A stretch of DNA of 64,000 nt, from assembly GCA_027257055.1 (NCBI GenBank), contig JAPVLO010000083.1, positions 2,154,001 through 2,218,000 on the forward strand, read 5' to 3'. Each line of letters begins with the position of its first letter. Position 1 is the stretch's first letter. The notes beneath the pieces are model-generated. The model saw only the letters and a program-made list of their open reading frames with translations. It was not told the DNA's origin and did no database searches. The DNA comes from Cephalopachus bancanus (lineage: Eukaryota; Chordata; Mammalia; Primates; Tarsiidae). Made by a program: the position numbers and the translations under genes. This document shows, piece by piece, positions 48,011-58,450 of this stretch.

Positions 48011-48448
48011 CGTTTTCAGGCTCAGGAGTAAGTAAACACTCAGCTTTTTACTTTGTTTCATTTATTATTTCAGAAAAATAACTCTGAAAGCAGTATGAAG
48101 GTTGGATTTGGATATGGGCCAATAGTGAAAGGCAAGCCCGAAGGAAGAGGTGGTAAAGCCTGAACTGAGACAAGGGCAGTGGGGGTGAGAAGGCAGATTT
48201 GGGAAACCCAAAATGGCATGGTGACCAACAGATGTGTGCAGTGAGGGAGAGGGAAGATTCAGGGTGTGTAACCAGGAAGACTAGGTGGACAAAAACACCA
48301 CAAACTGAGGTACTCAAAAGGTGCTGCTAAATATTACCCACCAAACTCCAATGGTCTCCTTTTCAAATTATTACCCTAATTCAAAAGTCAATGATATTCT
48401 GTTTTATACAACTGCCTTATTCATAAGGCACAAAAAGATATAAAAAAT

Positions 48449-48455
48449 TGTGTAT

Positions 48456-48502
<47 letters not shown>
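48449..48502. repeat. (TG)n microsatellite
   Basis: About 54 bp, starting with interrupted TGTATG units and continuing as a pure TG run of over 20 units. Likely polymorphic. Confidence 0.98.
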
Positions 48503-48504
<2 letters not shown>

Positions 48505-48509
48505 TACTT

Positions 48510-49090
48510 AGGGACTTTCCAATGGGACAAGCAAAAGAATTACACATTATGTATATTCTCCATACTGTCAGGGACCAGATTTGTTTCCAGTGTCATAAAT
48601 CATCATAATTAACAACCTTTCAACTGAATGGATCCCAAAGCACTTTCCAAATTATGCAACTTTGGAGGTGAATTGCCTCAGCTGTCCAACAGCTGTCAGC
48701 AGCACTCTGCAACGAGGACAGAGCAAGAAGGAGGATGCAGAATCTCCATGGAGCTCCTCACAGCATTTAGGTCTGTGGAATGCAATTCCCCAAAATGGAA
48801 TTTGGCCCGGAACAGGCTCTCATCTACTCTTGGTAGAAATGCACTAAAGCCATTCTTATCCCTAAATGGTCATCAGATTTCTCTTTCCTATAATAGATAT
48901 TCGTGAAGGGAATCAATACCAGTCCTGCACCTAGGAAAATCAGGTATATATTTTGAATTACACTTCTTACTTTGGTAATGACTTCCTTAATAGTTGGTCA
49001 GAGCATGGTAGTTTGAGGCAGAATCTCATTTCTTTTTTTACATATTAAGAGATGAATAAAACTGTGGAACTGAATTAAGTCGGTGGCCCC
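48510..49090. other. Intron without recognised feature
   Basis: Unique-looking sequence. Open frames at 48628-48906 and 48662-48847 overlap each other and show no domain. Confidence 0.5.
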
Positions 49091-49099
49091 ACTAAGCTT

Positions 49100-49252
49100 G
49101 CATTAGTTTAATACATTAGGTTCTCATGTACTAAACTAATGCAAACTTAAGCGAATGCAAAAAAGAGTGGATTTTAGTACTTGAGATTCTAAACTAATTG
49201 GATTTTAGTACATTAATGTAGAATCTCATGTACTAAAATTCACTCTTTTTTG
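49100..49252. repeat. Two adjacent near-perfect hairpins
   Basis: Hairpin 1 pairs 49100-49116 with 49126-49142 (16 of 17 bases, 9-nt loop). Hairpin 2 pairs 49158-49191 with 49219-49252 (32 of 34 bases, 27-nt loop). A third possible 12-bp perfect pairing, 49202-49213 with 49228-49239, competes with hairpin 2. The word CTCATGTACTAAA is shared by both hairpins. It may be a palindromic MITE-like element or a microRNA-like precursor. No family recognised. Confidence 0.9.
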
Positions 49253-49264
49253 GTCTAAGTTTGA

Positions 49265-49955
49265 GTTTTTGAGGGATCATTATTGCAACCTGATAAAATT
49301 CTGACTTTTCATCTCTCTCTTTATTAGTGCAGGCCCAGATGATTCATAGTGAACTCTCCAGAATATTCTCTTAATTCTGCATTTTCCAACTATGGAGTGC
49401 AGGGAATTTGCAAAGTCTTAAACTCTGCATGGTGAATATTCTTGCAGCTTCTAATGTAGTCACAGATCTGGGATATGAACTAAATTTGATATCTTATGAA
49501 GTATAACATAACATTTAAAATTTTTAAAAAATAAAACATGGGAATTTGAGTTTGCCATGGCCTCCTCAGAGTGCATCCCTAGACAGCTCTCCTATGATTT
49601 CTTCCTGTCTCATCTGCCCTGCTGTATTTGTTCCTCTTTCATTTGATATGGAGAGGACCTTGGGGAATGATTTTATGAAACACTGCCATAATAAGTATTT
49701 TATTTCTGAAGCATGGCTCTTTGGGACAGCAGAGGAATGAAATACACATTTGTGAAATGACACCCTGATTCAACAAATCTGATGTTAAGGAAATAACAGT
49801 GCTGAAAAGGGCTTATATATTTATGTTTCATAATGAGCAAAAACCATCACTACTAGTCTGAGAAAAATTCAAAACAATCTAACTCCAGCTGACATAAATT
49901 ATTTTACCAATATCATTCTTAAGGGAGAAGTAAGAACTTAGTTCCTTTCATATCA
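49265..49955. other. Intron without recognised feature
   Basis: AT-rich. No secure repeat or coding signal. Confidence 0.5.
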
Positions 49956-49959
49956 ATTC

Positions 49960-50060
49960 AATGAATAAAAATTTACTGATGGCCTATCATGCACAAAACA
50001 CTCAGCTAATAACTCTTAAGTGATACAAAGTGAAATAAGATAGAAATGACTATTCTAAAG
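49960..50060 (-). mobile_element. L2 LINE 3' end, short
   Basis: AATAAAAATTTACTGATGGC, CTATCATGCACAAAACACTC and GATACAAAGTGAAATAAGAT follow the L2 complement. Confidence 0.65.
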
Positions 50061-50639
50061 CTTCGGGCTGTGTGAATATTTGGGACAGTCTATCAAGACC
50101 TCTGGTGGACCTTGAAAATCAGTTGCCCAGAGTTTATTTCCTGCTAAAAGTCATACCAGAACTGTAGTGTATTCATTAGGATCTGCTCTCTTGCTCAGTT
50201 AATTTTTTAGAGTCAAGAACTTAAGACCATTTTCAAAATTGAATTTGTTTTACTTTTAGTTACTCAGTAATTCACTGATGAATTAATTAATTAATACACC
50301 CATTCAAATCTTTGCTGTTCTCCAGCTGTACATCAGTCTCTGGGGATCTCCTTCAGACACAGCTTCTGTAATCACCAAACCTTCAGTCTCGTGTGGATAC
50401 AGGTAAGTGAAAAGGTCATACTTTGTGTGCGGGGTGCTGTGAGAAGGAACAACTGAGGGAGGAGGCTGATAGTAGCATGCCCTCTGAAGGAAGATATGTG
50501 TAAAGGAAGACCTAAAAGAAGAGGAGTTAGCCAGGAGAACAGGGAAGGAGTGAGGTAGCACAAACAAGATTTTCATGAATACTTCCAATCACATCAGTTC
50601 ATATTCGTGGGGAAGTCATGATTGCTACCAATGACTGAC

Positions 50640-50805
50640 TCTCACCATAAGTTGTCAGGCACTCTTAGATGATACATCTATTTTGTGCAGTAATATCATG
50701 ACCTCCATTTTATAGGATAAAAAACAAGAGATCAGTCAAGTTACATGGTTAGTAAGCTGTAGAGTCAGTATTTAAATCCAGGCCTGTCTTGCCCTACAAC
50801 TCAAA
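50640..50805 (-). mobile_element. MIR SINE
   Basis: GTCAGGCACTCTTAGATGAT, GACCTCCATTTTATAGGATA, AGTCAAGTTACATGGTTAGT and ATTTAAATCCAGGCCTGTCT are the MIR complement in order. Confidence 0.85.
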
Positions 50806-50809
50806 ATAG

Positions 50810-53270
50810 TTAGACATTAGCTTGCCAGCTATAGAAAGCAGGGCAAGATGGTGAAAGAAAGGTACTGCCTACAGTCTCTGTTAGAAAAAAGGCTTATGAT
50901 CCCAGAAATCTACTCAACCAGATCTCAGATTTGACTGTTTTTTCTTTCAGTCCCTTAAAAACGATGGTCATCGGGTACCTTTCAATCATCCTGAAAACTG
51001 ACTGATAATCCAGTACATGTTATAACATATTACTTTCTCCACGTTACCTGCACTCTCCAGATATCTACAAGGCCTGCAGCACAGGGCACAAAAGCCTGGC
51101 TAAAGTCTCTGAATGGATTTTAGCACCATTCAGCCAAGAAGGAGAGCAAGGATCCAGCATCTATCTAGGAAGTAATATCTTGGTCCTGATTATGCTCCAT
51201 GGGACTCCTTTATTCACTATGAGGCATTCAGACTTAATGCATAATACAGGGAGTACACACAGGGACCACAGCAGGTGACAGCAGGTCCTGTTTTCTACCT
51301 ATTTGTTTCCTCCACTACAAACGTTAGCTGTGAAAATGGTGGCTACAGATTATGACATTCTACAGTTCTCTTTAAATAAGAGACACAATTTAAGATCTTA
51401 TACACTGTGTACTCTGTACAGGGAATTGCTCGGTATCTCTATTGAAAGGAAAATATTCTTATTATGAACAAGGTTCAGATGCTGGAGTCACTATTAGTTT
51501 ACTAAACTTGGTATTTATTGTGCACAAAATAAAGTACGTAAGATAACCTGGGAGCCATATGTGTCACATGATTCGTTAGGGCCCAATCACACCTAATTTC
51601 GGTGACTGAAGAAAAAGAGGCAAGCAATTAAGGGAGAGCTTGGTTAGCTTCTGTTCAGCCGAGACGGAAACCTGCACAGCTGGAGACAATTCTGAGCAAA
51701 CTGATCAGAATTCCTTTACCTTAACAAGAGCTGGGCTAACAAGTTGATACTCATGAGTTTCTATAATCAGGCAGCAAGGATTTAAGAATCCAGAAAGCTA
51801 AGTCACCTTGGAATATTCAATAGCTCTAACCTGTGTCATTTTAAGGAGCAGGGACACCTGCTAACTTGGAATGAGGCAGACCCTTTTTTATGAATAATGT
51901 AACTTGCTGGGCAGAAAACGTTATATCTGGGTGTCAGGAGAATTAATCAGTTGAATGTGGCTACTTATAAAATAAATTGATAATAAACTACATGAAAAAT
52001 GGGGACTAGAAAAACTTTGGGAATTATTACTCTTGATGATGTAATATCTGGGTATTCAAAATGTTGGGTCTCCTATTTTTAAAAAAAGACTTACATTTTA
52101 AAGTGTATTTTCCAAATGAGTAGTCAAGAGTCTTCTCTGAGTTGTTAATCCCTAGAACCCTGTGAAGAGTTGTTTTATATATACTGATGTTTGCTTGCTC
52201 ACTTGACAACATCATGACCACATCCAAAAATGTCTTCTTGGGACAGATCAGCTACTTTAAGGAGGCTTTTCTAATTCCTAAATAATGAACATGGTACTCT
52301 GGAAGGATACCAAGCATATTAAACATTTGGAAGAGTTAGTGAAAACACTGTTACATATTTTTTTAATAATAAAGTAGACCTACCTCCCCCCAACTGTATG
52401 ATTATTTTTGCAGTTGCAGTTTTCAACTCAAAGCCAAGAAGTACTGGGAACACACTCACTGCCGTTCCAAATGAGCATGCTATGTATCCTTTCCTTTATT
52501 GCAAGAAGCAGGAAAGACCTAACAAGAAAAAGGCATAGCCCAAATGCAAAACCACCTACATACACAGAGAACAACAATTACAAAGTCCAGTCTGTTTCCA
52601 CAAGCCAGCAAAAATGAACCTGGTTAGTTTGTTTTAGTCTCTAAGTGCTCTTCCTGGGTTCTACATCTTTTCTTAACTATGCCATTGCTACTCAGAAAGA
52701 GTGAAAAACCTAACAATTAGACACACCTGGTTAAAGTGTCCTGCGCCCTGTTCACACTTCATGTTGTGTCTTAAAGTGACAGCATATTAAAATGTCAATA
52801 TAATGCCTAAACATTATGTTACTATAACAGCTGAAAGTATAATTACAGTTCCCAGCATTATGCCAGCATTATGAAACTGAACTTGACTCCCTTAGAGAAC
52901 CAAATTCATATATTATATAAAAGATGTAATTTTCACAAAATTATATCAGGTTAGAAAAATTGACTCGTACCTTCACATAAACTTAAAAATTCACATAAAC
53001 ATTGGTTTGTGTGTGTGTGTGTTTAAGGAATAGTTATAGTATTCTTTGGAGTCTGTCATCATGTATTAGGCAAAATACATGAAATTTTGGATAAGAACAT
53101 TATTGCTCTAATATTTCCAAGGCAAACACAGAGCTGATCATATTCAGGTTTAAATATAGATATTCTAAAACCATACAGGAAACACTCGGAATTTGAATAT
53201 AATATATATCATAAATGTGAATTGAGATCAAATTGCTTCCATGCACTGAAATAGAAAAATTTTAAAATCT
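50810..53270. other. Long intron stretch without recognised element
   Basis: About 2.4 kb of AT-rich sequence. Small direct repeats (CAGCATTATGC near 52854, TTCACATAAAC near 52972) and a short GT run near 53010 are the only patterns seen. Confidence 0.5.
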
Positions 53271-53285
53271 GTTAGAATATTTGTA

Positions 53286-53496
53286 GCCGGGCTCGGTGGC
53301 TCAGCCTGTAATCCCGCGCTTTGGGAGGTTGAAGTGAGTGGATTGCCTGAGCCTGAGGGTTCGAGACCCGTCTGGGCAACTTAGCAAGACCTCATCTGTA
53401 CAATAAATCAAAAAATTAGCTGGGCATGGGAGCGGCCACTGCACTCCAGTCTGGGTGACAGAATGAGACTCTAACTCAAAAAAAAAAAAAAAAAAA
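53286..53496 (+). mobile_element. Alu with internal deletion in the right monomer
   Basis: The left monomer and linker are complete, but GCTGGGCATGG joins directly to GAGCGGCCACTGCACTCC. This removes about 85 bp of right monomer relative to the copy at 40585. AGAATATTTGTA at 53274-53285 and AGAATATATGTA at 53497-53508 flank it with one mismatch. The A-tail has about 20 A. Confidence 0.95.
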
Positions 53497-53509
53497 AGAA
53501 TATATGTAT

Positions 53510-54585
53510 TCCTGGTAATAAATTGTGACACTCTTATTGTGAAAACCAGTAGTGCTTGCAAAGTACTTGTACTCTAAGATAGTCTCGGTAGCCAACATAA
53601 AATAGAATTTTACTAAGAAATTTTGCACTGAAACCAAAACAATTGTTTAAGGGAGAAATAGGGTAATTGCATTGTTCATTTGAAGACTGTAATGATAAGA
53701 GATGAATCACATCTTCCAGATAAGTGTTTTGGAAGGGCCATGCTTCCATGAACATCTCCCAAGGACAATTCTGAAGTTGCAAAATCTGAGAAGCTGCCGA
53801 GTGAATGTTGTACTGAAGTAGAGCATTTTACGCAGTCTGTCTGAACATTTCTCTTGATAACACTATACTGCTTCAATGTATCAACCTCATAAACAGACAC
53901 CTGGCCCTCCCTGACATATGTTGCTGCTAAGACACATTGGCTTTTTTTTTTTTTTTAAATCTGAACATTCATTTCTAACCTCTAGAAATCATTTCCTATG
54001 ATGCTAAGCAGCTCCAGGACTGGCTAGATTCCTGCACCTCTCAGAACTCCTGCTAAGCCCAGGTCATCAGCCCCCGCTTCCTATGAGTGGCCGGGCTGCT
54101 CTCTTACACCCAAGGAGCCCTCTACTTTGCCCATTTGGACATGCAAACATGCGCTTACTCTACTAAATCATTGGTTAGACAGAAAAATGTGCTTTGACGG
54201 CTGCAGTTACTCCAACTTGGCTACTCTTGGTTCTGCTGGACCAGCGACAAATGCCACAGCTTTTTAATGGTCTGACTCTTGGGATTTTCATCAGCCAACA
54301 CCCTATTTATTCAGAGGTCTTAGGTGTCCTCTGAGACCCTCCAACAAACACTGCTACATTATGCATCCAGGGTTTCTGTTCCACTTGGATTAGAGAGCAC
54401 AGTCCACAGTCTCCTGTTTTCCCCCTTTTAAACAAAAGTAGGTGGGGTGAAAATCTTTTAAACTATAGAAATCAGAAGTACATGTTTAAGTGTTAATTTC
54501 AACTCACGTTGTTTGACAACTGGTAGATTGATGTGACCTGTGTACATTTAAAGCAATATTTAAAGTTGGGATATATCATGCCTTC
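53510..54585. other. Repeat-poor intron
   Basis: Apart from a T17-like run at 53942-53957 no repeat was recognised. The 53990-54330 part has more balanced composition without a clear signal. Confidence 0.5.
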
Positions 54586-54589
54586 ACTA

Positions 54590-54905
54590 ATTTTTTCATT
54601 CAGTTAGCACTTAAAGAATATCTATTTGGTACCAGGCACAGTGCCAGATGCTAGAAGTACAAATATAAATGCGACATGATCTCACATTTTAACAGAGGGG
54701 ACCATAAAAACCTAATATTATGATGTGAAACATGCATAAAATATATGGGCGCACACAGAATTTTATCCAATGTCAGATAAAGGAAGAGTTAATTCCCCTC
54801 GAAGATGTAGAAGAGGATTCAGAAAAGTAGTTACAACTGAGTTGGGTCTTGAAGGATGAATTTCCCCCAGGAGAGGTTGGGTGAAAGTAATCATAGCAAA
54901 CACAA
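54590..54905 (-). mobile_element. L2 LINE fragment
   Basis: CCAGGCACAGTGCCAGATGC, AAGTACAAATATAAATGCGA, GAGTTGGGTCTTGAAGGATG and CCCCAGGAGAGGTTGGGTG are L2 complements. Words of the same element may continue at 55165-55300 (TCATTCTAAAAAGTCTGGAC) beyond the inserted MIR. Confidence 0.8.
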
Positions 54906-55130
54906 GTCATGGGTAATAGTGGTTAACTGCCTGGGTTTGCATTATGGCTATCTTCTTCTCATTTCTTGAACTCTTTATGTTTCAGTTTTCTCATCTGCAA
55001 AATGGAGATAATAATAGTACTTCCTCCATAGTCTTGTTAGAAGGATGAAAGTAGACAATATGGTAAAGAACAATGCAGGACACATAGTAAATGCTCAATA
55101 AAGTAGTTGCTAATGGTTATTATTACCGTT
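54906..55130 (+). mobile_element. MIR SINE, nested in L2
   Basis: TAGTGGTTAACTGCCTGGGT, TCAGTTTTCTCATCTGCAAA, ATGGAGATAATAATAGTACT and ACACATAGTAAATGCTCAAT show a well-preserved MIR with its 3' end. Confidence 0.92.
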
Positions 55131-55309
55131 ATCACTATGATTTGTATTTACAAGTTGTGTTTGGGAAATAATAAAATGGTAGTCTGGTGTGAATAAAATC
55201 AAAGTTCATCAGACTTAATGGATATAGGGGATTCTGAAAAACATAGATTGGGATCCTATATGAAAGGTCTTGTGTATCATTCTAAAAAGTCTGGACTTGA
55301 TGTCATCAA

Positions 55310-56030
55310 CAAAGGGGAACCATGGGTGCTCACACAGTTCAGACAAGCACCTGCTAAGGATGGATAGCATACATAAACCTGCAGTGTAGGAGGGTAACTG
55401 GTGTCTTTTATACTTTTCTCGGGCATGAGGCTGGGAGACATTTTGCTGTCCTTGGAACTGGCAAGGGGGAATATAGGTAGCAATTTGCCTGAGTTACAGG
55501 CAATAAGGGGATGTATTGCCTGTGCAGAATTTTGTAAAACTAAGCATCCCTTTGCTTTTTTATTATCACCATGCTCTGATAATTTTGAACGTCAGTGGTA
55601 GGATATGCTCTTCCCTGCTGAACAAGCCACCCCCTTAGCATGTTATGGTTTGGTCATTTGTTTTGTGAACTCTAAGGAGGATTAACAAGCGCACCCAGAA
55701 GCTGGTTATTCTGTTAGTACTTCCAGACTCTTGGGCACAGGTTAATTCAAGAGTAGGAACTGGGCCTCAGGAGCAAACAACCAAATACAAAGTTTTGAGA
55801 GGAGCCAAGTAGTGGGAAAAGTTTGGGGTACCTCCCAAGAAGAAAAGGTCAAAGGGAGAGGCGTCCTTGGGGGGATTCTGAGAAAAAGAGCCAATGGCAC
55901 TGGATGGTGGGTAGTAAAGAGGAAGATACAGACACATAAAACTAAAGAGGGGAGAGAGAAGGCTTAAAACAATACACCTTTCTCATCTGTAGTTTTCACA
56001 GCATTAGTGGGGCAAGTACTAATCCAGAAT
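55310..56030. other. Intron without recognised feature
   Basis: No repeat family or coding signal seen. Confidence 0.5.
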
Positions 56031-56038
56031 GTTCCAGT

Positions 56039-56208
56039 TCAGTGGTTTTTCAGGACCACCAGCATTAGCATCCTCTTGTTTCAAATGCAAATTATCTATC
56101 ACCACCATTCAGACTGATGAATGAGTAATTCTGGAGTGAAGTTCAGCAGTTTTGGTTTTAGCTAGTCCTCCTGGTGAATCTGATACACGTTAGGTTTGAG
56201 AATCACAG
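56039..56208. mobile_element. hAT-Charlie relic (MER20-like)
   Basis: CAGTGGTTTTTCAGGACCAC and CAGCATTAGCATCCTC at one end, and CTCCTGGTGAATCTGATAC with TTTGAGAATCAC at the other, resemble a MER20-type non-autonomous hAT element. Confidence 0.6.
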
Positions 56209-56366
56209 GTCTCCCCAGATGTGGAACAACTCCTTAAATATAGCACTATATCCTTTGAATTAGGATATCATATTCTGATGTCTCACTGGCATTTGTGATG
56301 TTTATCACATATGAATATTTATGCCTCTAACATGTGAGACCAATGGAATAGTTCCTTTGCTTAACC

Positions 56367-56579
56367 CAGTGGTTCTCAACAGGGGTGAAAGGTGGTTTTG
56401 TCCTCCAGGAGGTATTTGGAGATATTTTTGTTTGTCACACTGAGAGGAAGGTGTTTCTGGTATCTAGTGAGTAGAGGCCATAGATCCTGCTACAACATTC
56501 TATAATACCCAAGACAGATCCTTGCAAGAAAAAATTATCGGTTCCAGAGTGTTGATAGAGTCGAGGTTGAGAAACCCTG
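56367..56579 (+). mobile_element. hAT-Charlie relic (MER5-like)
   Basis: It has the inverted termini CAGTGGTTCTCAAC and GTTGAGAAACCCTG. The interior words GGAGATATTTTTGTTTGTCA, TGGTATCTAGTGAGTAGAGG and AAAAATTATCGGTTCCAGAG are MER5 order. Confidence 0.88.
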
Positions 56580-56599
56580 GTCAATCTTACAAAGAAGGA

Positions 56600-57640
56600 A
56601 AGTGGTTTTTTGGTTTTTTTGGTTTTTTAATGCTTTCCATTAAGATGGGGGAAGGGAAAAGCGGGGTGGGGAAGTCGGCATCCAATCTGGTGGCTTTGAA
56701 CACAAATCCCCACTCGTGAGGGGAGGAATGTTTACTGATTGGTGACTGACTCTGTTTATTGTTGGTCGGTAAAGGAAGTAGGAGCTTTATGACCCTAACC
56801 AGGAACTGCCAGCTTTGTTTGCTCTCCTTCTCTTGAGCTTGTCTTTCTGTATATTGTTTCTATCCTGACTTCATTCTTTGATTCCAAAGCGGTCGAGCCA
56901 GTCCTGATCTGGATCTCAGACGTTAAGTCCTGGCTGCTCAGACATGGCTTGTAAGGTGGGGGTGAGTAAAGGCAGTATGTGGGGGATGATTTTGGAGACT
57001 GTGATTCTGACAGTGGGGGCTGGGAGGGAAACTTTACTGAAATGCTGAAGCCAAGATACAAGAGTGCTTGATGTGTCTCCCACCTCCTGCTCCCTCCTTA
57101 AATTGGGAGAAGTCAGTGGAAAGGGGACCAGGGCACCACCTTGAGGAGGAGCTAGTTAAAGCTGGTGCTGGACACATGGGTGAGTGACTTGAGGAAGCCA
57201 GGGCTCTCCATACCCTGGCACATAGCTGGTACAGCAGAGGCAGATACAAAAGCGCTATCCATTGAGTGAATTCCGCTAGAATCAGAATGAGGTAGGAACT
57301 GGGCTTGATCGTGGGATACAGGGACATTAAGGAGACAGAGTTATGGATACTGGAAGCACATCCCCCATAAAAAGTATGAAATCAGATGGAAAGAACAAGT
57401 GAGAGCCACGATTGCCATGGATATTTGGCTTGCTTTCTTTTCACGTAATCTGAGGAAGCTTGTCTGCTGTGCTGTCCAAGGAAGCTCGCTGCTGGTGCAA
57501 AAGAACATTTAATTCCTGCAAATAATTCCTGGAATCTTTTTACACAATGATTTTTACAGCCCTCACATTTCCACGGGTCTTTTCACATTGACCACTGTTT
57601 GATGACTCTAGAACGCACTCCAGTAGCCAAATGGGATAAA
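56600..57640. other. Intron without recognised feature
   Basis: A T/G low-complexity patch (GGTTTTTTTGGTTTTTTAA) lies near 56609-56629. The rest is unassigned, with a few CpGs near 56660 and 57250. Confidence 0.45.
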
Positions 57641-57699
57641 GTTCCATTTTTGTTTTAAAGGAAATTTTTCGTATTTAAAATCTGAAGCGTGCTGTTTCT

Positions 57700-58450
57700 T
57701 ATGTTTGGGGTTGGATCTGCCTGGCAGTGGGTCCTTAGCGTTTCTTATCCTTGACTGCAGTGGAGCTCGGCCATCTGAAGACGCCTCTGGAGGACAGGCC
57801 CAACACTGGAAGCTCACTTCCTAAACGACACCAGGGAGCCCAGAAGCAGCCCTTGGATGGAAACACCTTTCAGACAGCACCGCGGGAGTCTCTATTTAAA
57901 CAGGTGACCTTGCAGAGAGAGGCTCCAGATCCCATTACCGACTGCCCGGCTGAGAGGCAGATTTGTTTTTATGAGCTCTCAAGGCACACTTTGGGGGCCA
58001 GGCGTAAATATGAAGAAAACTTGCCGAGGCCTTGCCGCGTTTTCACAAGATGTGAAGAAAAGAATATCATGAGGAGGCTTTTAAGAATTGCCGTCTCTCA
58101 GTAAATGACCAACGAGCAAAGTGGTCATCATTCAATTAAACTTTTAAATTCACTTTATCTGAAGGGAGATGAAAAGGAATATCAGATATTTCAGCCCTCC
58201 TGCTTCCTTCAGGGAATGGTGAAAAGAGGAAAACAGCTGCTTGTATATGAAGAAGTTTAAGGGTCAAATATTGCTCTGCCCGAGGGTGCTGACATCACTT
58301 AACTCTCCCCAGGAGAGGGGCACTGGCGTCATTTGCTGGGCCGGCCAGCCACCGGCCTGACAATGGGAGGGCCACAGCCCCCATTTTGTTTTTCCTCAAG
58401 CACCTACAGGGTCAATAACTGCAAGTGAATACGGCAATTAAGACTCTAAA
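57700..58450. promoter_or_regulatory. CpG-richer repeat-free block, candidate developmental enhancer
   Basis: Around a dozen CpGs fall within 57730-58110, against a CpG-depleted background. No transposon is recognisable. Motif words include CAGGTG and TGACCTTG at 57901-57912 (E-box plus orphan-receptor half-site), an everted TGACC/GGTCA pair at 58106-58127, TGACATCA near 58291 and GGGCCGGCCAGCCACCGG near 58339. A 117-codon plus-strand open frame (57751-58104) spans part of it, but nothing identifies a protein. Lying in an SLC25A21 intron near PAX9, it could act on PAX9 or NKX2 genes. This is inference. Confidence 0.4.
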
